Of a DNA stretch of 31,541 nt, positions 1 through 7,498 are shown one piece after another. The DNA comes from Fusobacteriaceae bacterium (lineage in GTDB: Bacteria > Fusobacteriota > Fusobacteriia > Fusobacteriales > Fusobacteriaceae), in assembly GCA_016938425.1 (NCBI GenBank), contig JAFGUR010000276.1, positions 1 through 31,541 of the forward strand, given 5' to 3'. Numbering within the stretch: position 1 is the first letter of the stretch; each line of letters starts with the position of its first letter. The notes below the pieces were generated by a model. The model ran no database searches, was not told where the DNA came from, and saw only the letters and a program-made list of their open reading frames with translations. Made by a program: the position numbers and the translations under genes.

Positions 1-267
1 TAGTTCATAAGTTACATCAACAACATTTATTTCAGAAAATAATTTTGTATATTCTCTCTGGAATGTTTCTCCAAAATATTTAGAAAAGATATTTATAACT
101 ATTATTCCTGAAAGTAACGTAATAACTTGAGGTAAATCCTGACTTTTTGCTACTTGTCCCTTTTTCCGAGCATCACTTTTTCTTTTAGGAGTAGCTGCTT
201 CTGTTTTCTCTCCACTATCTTCTGCAAATAGTTGCAAATTCAGCTTAATCTTTATAATTTCTTCCAT
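1..267 (-). CDS. flhB: FlhB, flagellar export switch protein (N-terminal part)
   Basis: This is the first 89 residues of FlhB; the rest lies beyond the left edge. FlhB sits in the flagellar type III export gate and switches substrate class from rod/hook to filament through a cytoplasmic domain that is not in the window. The visible part has the family's N-terminal signature: a short leader, then EKTEAATPKRKSDARKKGQV, which resembles the conserved EKTE-x-PTPKK-x-x-x-AR-x-KGQVAKS block, then the start of the first membrane segment (about residues 49-62). The ATG at 267 has an AGAAGG ribosome site ending inside fliR, and only 4 nt separate it from the fliR stop, so it is the next gene of the flagellar operon. 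Identification is firm; nothing can be said about the autocleavage site. Confidence 0.93.
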   Translation of the reverse strand, partial: MEEIIKIKLNLQLFAEDSGEKTEAATPKRKSDARKKGQVAKSQDLPQVITLLSGIIVINIFSKYFGETFQREYTKLFSEINVVDVTYEL

Positions 268-271
268 ATAA

Positions 272-1048
272 TCAGCCTTCTAACAATTTCATTAGTATTT
301 TTAAATCTTCCATACTTCTCTCAAACATAATTGAAGAAAAATTTACAAAATATGGTGCTAGTTGGGCTAAAAATAAAAATGCTATCATTAATTTTAATGG
401 CATCCCCACGAAAAATACATTCATCTGCGGTGCTATCCTAGCAAGGATTCCTAAAGTTAGGTCGACTAGTAATAATACTCCAACTATTGGAAGGGACATT
501 TGCACAGCAATTTTAAAATAATAAATAAAATTATCTATGAAAAAATTAGTAATACCATTAACATTGTAAGATATTTCCCCAACTGGTGAATAATAAAAAG
601 ATTCTGACAAATAATATATTATTTTCCTATGAATTCCATATGTTAAAAATAATCCTAATAAAAAAAGGTTATTCATTTGGCCTAACACTGGTGTCTGGCT
701 TTGAGTCATGGGGTCAAAAGTACTTGCCATCATAAATCCCATACTTGAACTACTCATTTCTGCAGCAATTTGAACTACAGAAAAAATTAATAGCATAAAA
801 TACCCTATAATTAAACCAATTAACAGTTCTTTAATTATAAAAATTGTAAACATTAAAAAATCCAAGTTTTCTAACACTTCATAATTTTTAGGAACTGTAT
901 TAAACATCATAAATGCTACTACAAATGAAAAACCCAATTTTACTCTTGTATTTATAGTTTCTCCTGTAAAAAGAGGACTTATAAAAAATAAACTTGTAAC
1001 TCTAACTAACATCAATAAAAAATATACAAACTCAACATTTAAAATCAT
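272..1048 (-). CDS. fliR: FliR, flagellar export gate protein
   Basis: FliR is an integral membrane component of the flagellar type III export gate; in the family it assembles with FliP and FliQ into the helical channel for rod, hook and filament subunits. The 258-residue length is usual. The protein is almost wholly hydrophobic with about six membrane segments. It shows the family pattern of an N-terminal membrane pair, a long middle loop (MTQSQTPVLGQMNNLF near residues 113-128), and the conserved LGILARIAPQMNVFFVGMPLK stretch near residues 198-218. Its ATG directly follows the fliQ stop (TAAATG), so the two are translationally coupled. It lies within the FliP-FliQ-FliR-FlhB order typical of flagellar loci. 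Confidence 0.96.
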   Translation of the reverse strand: MILNVEFVYFLLMLVRVTSLFFISPLFTGETINTRVKLGFSFVVAFMMFNTVPKNYEVLENLDFLMFTIFIIKELLIGLIIGYFMLLIFSVVQIAAEMSSSSMGFMMASTFDPMTQSQTPVLGQMNNLFLLGLFLTYGIHRKIIYYLSESFYYSPVGEISYNVNGITNFFIDNFIYYFKIAVQMSLPIVGVLLLVDLTLGILARIAPQMNVFFVGMPLKLMIAFLFLAQLAPYFVNFSSIMFERSMEDLKILMKLLEG

Positions 1049-1321
1049 TTATATTTTCCCCAGTGTAGCTATTATTGATAATAATTCTTTTGTATACTCC
1101 ACTAAAGTAGATAACATCCATTGTCCCATTATTAATATAACTAAAAAAGTTATTATTATCTTAGGAATAAAACTTAAAGTCATCTCTTGTATCTGTGTTG
1201 TCGCTTGGAACAATCCAACTAATAGACCTACTACTAATCCAACTATTAATACTGGCAATGTTATTTTTAAAACTATTAGCATTGCATCCATAATAAGCTT
1301 CATTACTAATTCTTCATTCAT
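1049..1321 (-). CDS. fliQ: FliQ, flagellar export gate protein
   Basis: FliQ is the smallest export gate subunit. In the family several copies wrap the FliP-FliR core to build the type III channel in the inner membrane. The 90-residue protein has two hydrophobic hairpin segments (about residues 12-40 and 53-73) joined by a short loop with the conserved ATTQIQEMTLSFIPK sequence, which is diagnostic of FliQ/SctS. The start ATG is 9 nt after the fliP stop, and the ribosome site TAGGAG overlaps that stop, so the genes are coupled. Position between fliP and fliR fits. Confidence 0.96.
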   Translation of the reverse strand: MNEELVMKLIMDAMLIVLKITLPVLIVGLVVGLLVGLFQATTQIQEMTLSFIPKIIITFLVILIMGQWMLSTLVEYTKELLSIIATLGKI

Positions 1322-1330
1322 AAAAATCTC

Positions 1331-2068
1331 CTAATTAAAACTCTTTACTAAAGACTCAATAATTAAAGCCCAGCCATCAACCATAACAAACAGCAGTAAT
1401 TTAAATGGCATTGAAATCATTACTGGTGGCAACATCATCATACCTAATGACATTAATACTGTAGACACTATCATATCAATTATTATAAAAGGTATATATA
1501 TTAAAATACCCATTTCAAATCCCCTAGTTAACTCGCTTAATACAAAGCTTGGTAAAACAGTCCAAAAATTAGTTTCCATTCTTGATTTTGGAGCAGGTTC
1601 TTTACTTATCTTAAGAAATAATTCTAAGTCTTTCTCTTTTGTCTGTTTTAACATGAAATTTTTTAAAGGGCTTTCCAAATTCTTATAAAATTGTTCTTGG
1701 TTTATTTTTCTTTCTAAGTATGGGTTAATTGCATTGGAAGTTATATCATTAAAAGTTGGCTTCATTACAAAAAAAGTAAGTATCAATGATAATCCAACCA
1801 TAACTTGATTTGGCGGTGTTGACTGCAACCCTATTGCTTGCCTCACAAAATGGAAAACTATCACTATCCTTACAAATGATGTGGTCATTATTATTATTGA
1901 TGGTGCTAATGATAAAATTGTCAAAATTAATAATACCTGCAAACTAGTCACTAAATCATCTGGCGTCTCTGTATTACCAATAGTCATGTCTAATTTAGGT
2001 ATTGTTGTTACTGCAAAAGTATTTATACTCAGCAAAATAAATATAAGCAAACTACTGACCTTTTTCAT
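1331..2068 (-). CDS. fliP: FliP, flagellar export gate protein
   Basis: FliP forms the core of the flagellar export gate with FliQ and FliR. The protein begins with a cleavable-type signal peptide (MKKVSSLLIFILLSINTFA), as in the FliP family, followed by the conserved block from LAPSIIIMTTSFVRIVIV through AIGLQSTPPNQVMVGLSLILT and a C-terminal LGMMMLPPVMISMPFKLLLF. An ATG three codons upstream (2077) is in frame, but the GAAGG ribosome site abuts it directly. The same site is 9 nt before the ATG at 2068, and starting there gives a clean signal peptide, so 2068 is preferred (245 aa). The first codons overlap the 3' end of fliO by 17 nt. Confidence 0.95.
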   Translation of the reverse strand: MKKVSSLLIFILLSINTFAVTTIPKLDMTIGNTETPDDLVTSLQVLLILTILSLAPSIIIMTTSFVRIVIVFHFVRQAIGLQSTPPNQVMVGLSLILTFFVMKPTFNDITSNAINPYLERKINQEQFYKNLESPLKNFMLKQTKEKDLELFLKISKEPAPKSRMETNFWTVLPSFVLSELTRGFEMGILIYIPFIIIDMIVSTVLMSLGMMMLPPVMISMPFKLLLFVMVDGWALIIESLVKSFN

Positions 2069-2423
2069 TCTTCCCATCCTTCATTTCTTTTACTTTCTTT
2101 GTAGCTTTTTTTAATATTTCAGAAAAGTTACTTGCGTTTTTTAATGGATTTCCAAAAGAAAAATACATTTTCACTTCCTCTTCTGATAATTCAGAGATTT
2201 TATTTATATTATTTTCACTAACACCTAAAGAATAATATTTATCCCCTATTTTGGCTATTGAAATGTAGCTTTTACTTGTCATATAATGCCTTGTAATTTC
2301 AATTATTCCAGATTTATTTTCAAATACTTTTTTTCTTTTTAAAATGAATGTATAAGCGAAAATTACCAATGCTAAAACAAAAATTAGGCTTAGCATTGGT
2401 AAAAATATTCTAAAAATATTCAT
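2052..2423 (-). CDS. fliO: FliO-like flagellar assembly protein
   Basis: FliO is a small membrane protein that aids assembly of the FliP gate. This 123-residue protein has one N-terminal membrane segment (about residues 7-27), a basic stop-transfer motif KRKK, a short SH3-like stretch (YISIAKIGDKYYSLGVSENN, where many FliO proteins have a similar QRRYLLVKVGDKYYLIG-type pattern), and a charged Lys-rich tail. Sequence conservation in FliO is low, so the call rests on size, topology, the GDKYYSLG stretch, and position between cheY and fliP, where fliO/fliZ lies in Bacillus-type operons. Its ATG shares one base with the cheY stop (TAATG) and its 3' end overlaps fliP. Confidence 0.85.
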   Translation of the reverse strand: MNIFRIFLPMLSLIFVLALVIFAYTFILKRKKVFENKSGIIEITRHYMTSKSYISIAKIGDKYYSLGVSENNINKISELSEEEVKMYFSFGNPLKNASNFSEILKKATKKVKEMKDGKNEKGQ

Positions 2424-2782
2424 TATCCTAAAACTTTCGAAATTGCTTCAATAACTCTATCCGGTTGGAAAGGCTTTACTATAAAGTCTTTAGCCCCTGC
2501 TTGTATTGCATCAATAACCATAGCTTGTTGACCCATAGCACTACACATTACTACTTTTGCACCTTTATTTATTTTCATTATTTCTTTTACTGCTGTAATA
2601 CCATCCATTTCTGGCATAGTAATATCCATAGTTACTAAATCTGGTGTAAGTTCTTTGTATTTCTCTACAGCCTGTGCTCCATTTTCTGCTTCACCCACTA
2701 CTTCATATCCCTCTTTTATAAGTATATTTTTTATCATCATTCTCATAAAAGCTGCGTCGTCAACAATTAGTATCTTTGCCAT
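2423..2782 (-). CDS. cheY: CheY, chemotaxis response regulator
   Basis: This single-domain receiver carries the chemotaxis signal to the flagellar switch. The 119 residues contain all receiver landmarks: acidic pair D8-D9, phospho-acceptor D52 in MDITMPEMDG, S80 in MCSAMGQ (Thr/Ser switch position) and K102 in VKPF. There is no output domain. The gene lies directly after fliY, whose product has intact CheY-P phosphatase motifs, and before fliO, the Bacillus/Clostridium/Thermotoga arrangement. A strong GGAGGAG ribosome site lies between the fliY stop and the ATG. No CheA, CheW or receptor gene is in the window, so the kinase must be elsewhere. Confidence 0.96.
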   Translation of the reverse strand: MAKILIVDDAAFMRMMIKNILIKEGYEVVGEAENGAQAVEKYKELTPDLVTMDITMPEMDGITAVKEIMKINKGAKVVMCSAMGQQAMVIDAIQAGAKDFIVKPFQPDRVIEAISKVLG

Positions 2783-2792
2783 ATACTCCTCC

Positions 2793-4067
2793 TTACTGTA
2801 CTTTGTTTATTCTTTCCATTTTACTTATTATATCTGTAATTCTTACTCCAAAACTTTCATCTATTACTACTACTTCTCCCTTAGCAATAAGTTTATTGTT
2901 TACAAGTATATCTACAGGTTCTCCAGCCAGTTTATCCAATTCTACTATGGACCCAGGCCCTAAGTCAAGTATTTCTTTAATAAGCATCTTTGTACGTCCT
3001 AATTCTACTGTGACTTGAAGCGGTACATCCATAATCATATCAATATTTGAATGCATCTCTCTTACTTTATTAGCTCCAAAATTCATAAATTGAGCTGGTT
3101 GTACATTTACTTGTTGATTGGTATTTGTTTGCATTTGTTGCATCATCATCATTTGCTGCATCATTTGCTGCATCATCATAGGATCCATTGTTGGCATCTG
3201 AGAATTCATTTGATTTTGTGCTTGATATCCCATTTGAGAATCATTATGCACTTCTCTAACTGGTTCCTTAAATTGCTCTATTTTTTCTTCCTTCACTACT
3301 GGTGCTTTTTTACTTTCGGTTTTAGGCTCAGAAACTCCATTCATTTTAGCAAACATATCATTAATTAAATTTTTTGCAAAATCAACACTCATAACTTGAT
3401 ATATTTTCGTTTTTACTAGGTTTCCAATTTCCATATCAAAAGCTACTGTCATAAACTCTGGATTTTCAGTAAAAAAACTTGAAAAATCTTTTATAGATTC
3501 TGTCCCAGTCACTGTTAGTTTTGGTGGTAATATATCAACCTCCTTAGAAAACATTCCTGCTAATGCTGTTGCAGATGATCCCATCATCTGATTCATAGAT
3601 TCACTAACTGCACTTAAATTTAAGTCATCTAATTCATCAGGTGGATTGGTACCATCATTCCCCATCATTAAGTCTCCAATTATTGATGCATCTCTTTTTT
3701 CAATTATTAATAAGTTTAGACCTATAAATCCTGTTCTATACTCAATTTGAACAAGGACTTTTTCATCTTTACCAATAGTTTTAATAAAACTTTCATAATT
3801 ATATACTTTTACCTTAGGAGTTGTGATAGATACCTCTTTAGATAAAAGAGTTGATAAAGCTGTTGAAGATGATCCTAATGATATATTACCAACTTCTCCT
3901 ATAACATCCTCTTCATCTTTTGAAAATTTTATTTTTGATTCATACTCTATATTATCTATACCAGCCTCTACCAAATTTTCCTCTTCATTTTTTTCATCTT
4001 CTTCATCAGAAATATCTCCACCTGATAAAAGTGCATTAATTTCTTCTTGTGATAAGATTCCTTCCAT
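2793..4067 (-). CDS. fliY: FliY, C-ring switch protein and CheY-P phosphatase (FliN-type C-terminus)
   Basis: FliY is a C-ring protein that fuses a CheC-like phosphatase region to a FliN domain. The 424 residues run as follows: an N-terminal peptide (ILSQEEINALLSGG, residues 4-17) of the kind that binds CheY-P; an acidic linker; a CheC-like region (about 50-235) with two phosphatase signatures; a Met/Gln-rich linker (about 279-325); and a FliN/SpoA domain (about 343-415). Both signatures fit the D/S-x3-E-x2-N-x22-P pattern: D54, E58, N61, P84 and S152, E156, N159, P182. Both active sites therefore look intact, unlike paralogues that keep one. fliM ends 2 nt upstream and cheY begins just downstream. 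Confidence 0.95.
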   Translation of the reverse strand: MEGILSQEEINALLSGGDISDEEDEKNEEENLVEAGIDNIEYESKIKFSKDEEDVIGEVGNISLGSSSTALSTLLSKEVSITTPKVKVYNYESFIKTIGKDEKVLVQIEYRTGFIGLNLLIIEKRDASIIGDLMMGNDGTNPPDELDDLNLSAVSESMNQMMGSSATALAGMFSKEVDILPPKLTVTGTESIKDFSSFFTENPEFMTVAFDMEIGNLVKTKIYQVMSVDFAKNLINDMFAKMNGVSEPKTESKKAPVVKEEKIEQFKEPVREVHNDSQMGYQAQNQMNSQMPTMDPMMMQQMMQQMMMMQQMQTNTNQQVNVQPAQFMNFGANKVREMHSNIDMIMDVPLQVTVELGRTKMLIKEILDLGPGSIVELDKLAGEPVDILVNNKLIAKGEVVVIDESFGVRITDIISKMERINKVQ

Positions 4068-4069
4068 AT

Positions 4070-5059
4070 CTATTCACCCCTTTCTTCCATTATTTCATCA
4101 ATAGATATTGCCATTTTTTTACCTTCTAACCCTGGAATTCCCTTAAATTTAATTTTATTTCCTACATATATATCACATAAGCCGTTAATATTTTTATTTA
4201 AAGGTATAACATCTCCAACATTAAGTTCTATAAATTCTTCAAAAGAAATTAATGTTTCTCCTAAATTTGCAACTACTGGAACAGCTATTTTATTAAGTCT
4301 GTCTCTTATTGCAAGTAAATTTTCTTCTGTTTTATCTTTTTTAACATTAGAGAACCAATATTGTGCTGATAGTTTTGAAACTACTGGGTCAATTAATGGA
4401 GCTGGATAGCATAGATTTAAAATACCATTAACTTCTCCTATTTTTATTTCAAAGCTTAACAATACTACCATCTCTGTAGGTCCTACTACTTGAACAAATT
4501 GTGGATTCGTTTCCATTTGAATAATTCTTGGTAATACTTCCACTATTTCTTTCCATGATTCATTCAAATATCCAAGCATTCTCCCTATAAACTTTTCAAC
4601 AACTGTAGATTCAATGTCAGTCAATTCTCCTGCTCTTCCATTATAAGCTTTACCTGCTCCACCAAATACTCTATCAATTAAAACATATCCAATATTAGAA
4701 TTTAATTCTAATATTGCATTACCCTCTAATCCTCCCATGTCAAATACTGATAAAATTGTCGTTTCTGCAATTGATCTAACAAATTCTTCATAAGTAATTT
4801 GATCTACCGATATAACTTGCACCTGACAACTAGTTCTTAATTGTCCTGATAGCATTGTTGAAACAAGCCTTGAAAATGTCTCATGAATCATTTGTAGGGT
4901 TCTTAATTGATCTTTTGAAAACTTATCTGGTCTTCTAAAGTCATATATTTTAACTTTTCTTTCTTCTTCCTTATGCTTTACTTCTTCTAAATCAACTTCA
5001 CCACTGGATATAGATGAAAGTAATGCATCAATTTCAGCTTGGGAAAGTACGTCAGCCAT
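4070..5059 (-). CDS. fliM: FliM, flagellar motor switch protein
   Basis: FliM is the C-ring protein that receives CheY-P and changes rotor direction. The 329-residue protein opens with the CheY-binding peptide (VLSQAEIDALLSS, residues 4-16). A CheC-like middle domain follows (about 45-235), including DFRRPDKFSKDQLRTLQMIH and the GGxG motif in FGGAGKAYNGR. A C-terminal SpoA domain (about 250-325) interacts with FliN/FliY. Length and domain order are normal. AAGGTGG precedes the ATG, and 18 nt separate it from fliL. The fliL-fliM-fliY-cheY order matches Bacillus-type loci. Confidence 0.97.
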   Translation of the reverse strand: MADVLSQAEIDALLSSISSGEVDLEEVKHKEEERKVKIYDFRRPDKFSKDQLRTLQMIHETFSRLVSTMLSGQLRTSCQVQVISVDQITYEEFVRSIAETTILSVFDMGGLEGNAILELNSNIGYVLIDRVFGGAGKAYNGRAGELTDIESTVVEKFIGRMLGYLNESWKEIVEVLPRIIQMETNPQFVQVVGPTEMVVLLSFEIKIGEVNGILNLCYPAPLIDPVVSKLSAQYWFSNVKKDKTEENLLAIRDRLNKIAVPVVANLGETLISFEEFIELNVGDVIPLNKNINGLCDIYVGNKIKFKGIPGLEGKKMAISIDEIMEERGE

Positions 5060-5077
5060 TTATTTCACCACCTTAGC

Positions 5078-5611
5078 CTATTGAATCAACCAACTATTAA
5101 ATCTAATTGTCTTTACAGACTCTTCTCCTAGAACTTTATTTGCTTCAGCCGTTAATTGTTTTTTTAACTCTACTAAATCTTTATCTGTGCTTAAATCCTC
5201 TATACTTTTATTTCTAAGTATTGTAAGCATCTTATCTTCTAAAATAACTTTTTTTTCTGTTATACTAGTTTGTATTTTGGTAACTTTTTTCGCTTTTAAT
5301 TCTGGGTCTAACTCGAAATTTATTCTAAGAACTAGATATCTTGGTTCTTCTTCTCTTAAATTAACAGTATATTCTCCAAAATCAACTGTAGTTCCATAAG
5401 CTGTTTCCTCTGTATTCTCTTCTTTGACTGTTTTTTCTATTGTATTGCTTCCATCGCCACTAGTTTTATTGACTTTTGAAGCTATAAAAAAAGCTGAGCC
5501 AACAGATATTACTACAATTAGTATAAGAACAATTGCCACTATTAGCACTTTAGCTATAAAAGGAATTCCTTTTTTACTACTGTCCTTTTTGCTTTCTTTT
5601 CCCTCTGCCAT
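5078..5611 (-). CDS. fliL: FliL, stator-associated flagellar protein
   Basis: FliL is a single-pass inner-membrane protein that surrounds or stabilises the MotAB stator and supports torque. The 177-residue sequence has a short Lys/Ser-rich cytoplasmic start, one membrane helix (about residues 18-45), a low-complexity Glu/Thr/Asn linker, and a C-terminal SPFH-like domain starting near YTVNLREEEPRYLVLRINFE, typical of FliL. The C-terminus ends in the usual F-x-x-W/F-x-I-Q pattern (FNSWLIQ). Its position between motB and fliM fits a motor role. AAGGAGGAG precedes the ATG. Confidence 0.92.
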   Translation of the reverse strand: MAEGKESKKDSSKKGIPFIAKVLIVAIVLILIVVISVGSAFFIASKVNKTSGDGSNTIEKTVKEENTEETAYGTTVDFGEYTVNLREEEPRYLVLRINFELDPELKAKKVTKIQTSITEKKVILEDKMLTILRNKSIEDLSTDKDLVELKKQLTAEANKVLGEESVKTIRFNSWLIQ

Positions 5612-5620
5612 AGCTCCTCC

Positions 5621-6445
5621 TTATATGTTATTAATATTTATTACTTCAGCATTCTTTTCTTCAAATTGTTCTTCTAACGTTTTCAATATTACAATTTCTA
5701 CTCTTCTATTTTTACTTCTACCTTCTATACTTGTATTAACAGCTTTAGGCCTCGTATCTGCATATCCAGCAATAGATAATCGTTTCTCTATTTCAACATT
5801 TTTATTTAAAAAATATCTTACTACCGCAGCTGCTCTCCCTCCAGATAACTCCCAATTACTTGGAAATTGAAAAGTTTTTATAGGTACATTATCTGTATGC
5901 CCTTCTACTGCGACATTATTTGGCAACTGAATTATAGTGTCTAATATGACATCTAACACGGGTAAAGCCTCTGGTTTCAAATTAGCTCTTCCGCTTTCAA
6001 ATAAAAAACTTTCTGCTACAGAAATTACTATACCTTTTTCATTGATAGAAATCTCTACTTTTTCTTCTTGTTTTTTACTTACACCCGTTTTATCTGCTTC
6101 TGATTTATTTTCAGAGGCCTTTTCTCCTTCTTTTTCTTTTCCTGCATATTTTTCCATTTCACCTTTAAGTTTTTTTGCAATGGACTGATACTTGAAAGAA
6201 GAACCTTGCCCTGATACTTTTGGTGAAGAAACCAAGTCTGCTGGATTTAATGTAGATCCTCCTTTCATAACCCCGAAAGATCCTCTCATAGCATACACAG
6301 CATTTTTATATTTAGTTGAGTCAACAGTTGACATAGCAAATAGTAATACGAAGAAGCATAAAAGTAAAGTTACCATATCTCCATAAGTACCCATCCAAGC
6401 AGGAAGTCCACCACCTTCTCCTCCACCCTTAGCTTTTCTCCCCAT
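5621..6445 (-). CDS. motB: MotB, flagellar stator protein
   Basis: MotB anchors the stator to peptidoglycan and carries the ion-binding aspartate. The 274-residue protein has a Gly/Lys-rich cytoplasmic start and one membrane helix (about 19-41) beginning PAWMGTYGDMVTLLL, where D23 is the conserved ion-binding residue. A charged Lys/Glu-rich linker (about 85-125) precedes an OmpA-type peptidoglycan-binding domain (about 130-255) with VEGHTDNVPIK and NWELSGGRAAAVVRYF. Whether the motor uses protons or sodium cannot be read with confidence. The ATG is 2 nt after the motA stop, with AAGGTGAA inside the end of motA, so the two are coupled. Confidence 0.96.
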   Translation of the reverse strand: MGRKAKGGGEGGGLPAWMGTYGDMVTLLLCFFVLLFAMSTVDSTKYKNAVYAMRGSFGVMKGGSTLNPADLVSSPKVSGQGSSFKYQSIAKKLKGEMEKYAGKEKEGEKASENKSEADKTGVSKKQEEKVEISINEKGIVISVAESFLFESGRANLKPEALPVLDVILDTIIQLPNNVAVEGHTDNVPIKTFQFPSNWELSGGRAAAVVRYFLNKNVEIEKRLSIAGYADTRPKAVNTSIEGRSKNRRVEIVILKTLEEQFEEKNAEVININNI

Positions 6446-6447
6446 TC

Positions 6448-7218
6448 TTATTCACCTTCTTGTGCTTCCATTTTTTTAATTTCTTCTGGAGTTAAAAACG
6501 TCTTTAATTTTTCTTTTAAAATTTTAGGATTATCCCCGTTTTGAATAGAAAGTATCCCTTCAATTATTAACTCTTTTCCATTTATCTCCAACCCACTATA
6601 ATAATCCACTTTATTTGCCATAGGATCAAAAAATATATTCGCTATCATTGATCCATATAATGTTGTTATTAGTGCTACAGCCATGTTTGGCCCTAAAGAT
6701 CCTGGATCACTTAAATTCCCTAGCATTAATATTAAACCTATTAATGTTCCTATCATCCCAAAAGCAGGTCCAAGAGCAGCTCCAAATTTAAGTAAAGATT
6801 TCCCTGTTGAGTGTCTTAACTCCATTGCAGATAGTTCATTATCCAAAATATTTTTAACTAACTCTGGATCTGTCCCATCTACAACCATTTGTAATCCTTT
6901 TTTTAAAAAGGAATCTTCTATTTGAGATATTTCAGCTTCCAAAGATAACAAACCTTCTTTTCTTGCTTTTTCTGAAAACTTTACCAACGCCTCTATCGTA
7001 TTGGAATTGTCTATTTTTGGGGGCTTTATTGTTTTCATCATTACTTTAATAATTCCTATAACTTGTTTCAAAGGGTAACCAACAAATAAAGCTCCAAAAG
7101 TTCCTCCTACTACTATTGCCAAGGAAGGAACATCAAAAAAAGGTCCTATGTTAAAACCCATCCCAACTAACATTAATGTGAATATTAAGACTATCCCCAC
7201 AGGTGTTGCAATGTCCAT
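6448..7218 (-). CDS. motA: MotA, flagellar stator ion channel protein
   Basis: MotA is the four-helix stator subunit that forms the ion channel with MotB and pushes on FliG. The 256-residue protein shows the family start (IATPVGIVLIFTLMLVGM), the first helix pair (about 5-55), a cytoplasmic domain with SFLKKGLQMVVDGTDPELVKNILDNE, and the conserved third helix region (GAALGPAFGMIGTLIGLILML) followed by the fourth (MAVALITTLYGSMIANIFFDP). The ribosome site GGAGGG is within the last codons of flbD, 2 nt separate the genes, and motB follows at once. In Bacillus motAB lie elsewhere; here they are embedded in the flagellar supra-operon, as in many Clostridia. Confidence 0.96.
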   Translation of the reverse strand: MDIATPVGIVLIFTLMLVGMGFNIGPFFDVPSLAIVVGGTFGALFVGYPLKQVIGIIKVMMKTIKPPKIDNSNTIEALVKFSEKARKEGLLSLEAEISQIEDSFLKKGLQMVVDGTDPELVKNILDNELSAMELRHSTGKSLLKFGAALGPAFGMIGTLIGLILMLGNLSDPGSLGPNMAVALITTLYGSMIANIFFDPMANKVDYYSGLEINGKELIIEGILSIQNGDNPKILKEKLKTFLTPEEIKKMEAQEGE

Positions 7219-7220
7219 GT

Positions 7221-7415
7221 TTACCCTCCAATCATGATGCTTTTTCTATATTCCACCACTTTTTTTATTATATCATTTTTACTTTCTTTAACCATAATCT
7301 TTTTACCACTTACCATCGACAAAACTGTATCTAAATGACCTTCTATAAATTCTATTTGGTCAACATTAACTACTAGCTCTTCACTATCCTTACCTAATCT
7401 GTGGACTAAAATCAA
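7221..7415 (-). CDS. flbD: FlbD/SwrD-family small flagellar protein
   Basis: This small soluble protein belongs to the FlbD family (SwrD in Bacillus subtilis, where it raises flagellar power). Visible family features are VDQIEFIEGHLDTVLSMVSGKKIMVKES and a C-terminal helix DIIKKVVEYRKS. An in-frame GTG lies at 7424, but the AGAGGTGA ribosome site overlaps it. Starting at the TTG at 7415 puts that site at normal spacing and gives MILVHRLG, which lines up with the family's MI-x-V/L-T-R-L-NG start. I therefore prefer TTG (64 aa). The gene lies between flgE and motA, the usual flgE-flbD neighbourhood. Start choice is less certain than the identity. Confidence 0.88.
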   Translation of the reverse strand: MILVHRLGKDSEELVVNVDQIEFIEGHLDTVLSMVSGKKIMVKESKNDIIKKVVEYRKSIMIGG

Positions 7416-7432
7416 TTTGATCACCTCTATTC

Positions 7433-7462
7433 ATTATACACTTAATCTTATCAATTTTTCAA
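7433..7462 (-). promoter_or_regulatory. Possible sigma-70 type promoter before flbD-motAB
   Basis: On the minus strand TTGAAA (7457-7462) and a perfect TATAAT (7433-7438) are 18 nt apart. It could give extra transcription of flbD, motA and motB after the hairpin that follows flgE. Against it, transcription would begin inside or very near the flbD ribosome site, leaving a leader of only about ten bases. In such AT-rich sequence this match could arise by chance. Confidence 0.3.
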
Positions 7463-7472
7463 ATTATATTTT

Positions 7473-7496
7473 TAAGAGGGAACTAATTCCCTCTTA
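7473..7496. other. Strong hairpin between flgE and flbD
   Basis: The arms TAAGAGGGAA and TTCCCTCTTA (10 bp) enclose a CTAA loop just after the flgE stop. Read with the operon (minus strand), the hairpin is followed by an A-rich stretch rather than a U-tract, so it is not a standard terminator of the operon. Read on the plus strand it is followed by TTTTATCTTTTC and would terminate antisense transcripts. A role as a 3' stabiliser or processing stop for flgE mRNA is an inference. Confidence 0.6.
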
Positions 7497-7498
7497 TT

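Noticed and set aside
3051..3368. His/Leu-rich open frame opposite fliY
   Set aside because: It is the antisense reading of the Met/Gln repeat in FliY (CAT from ATG), with no ribosome site or family match.
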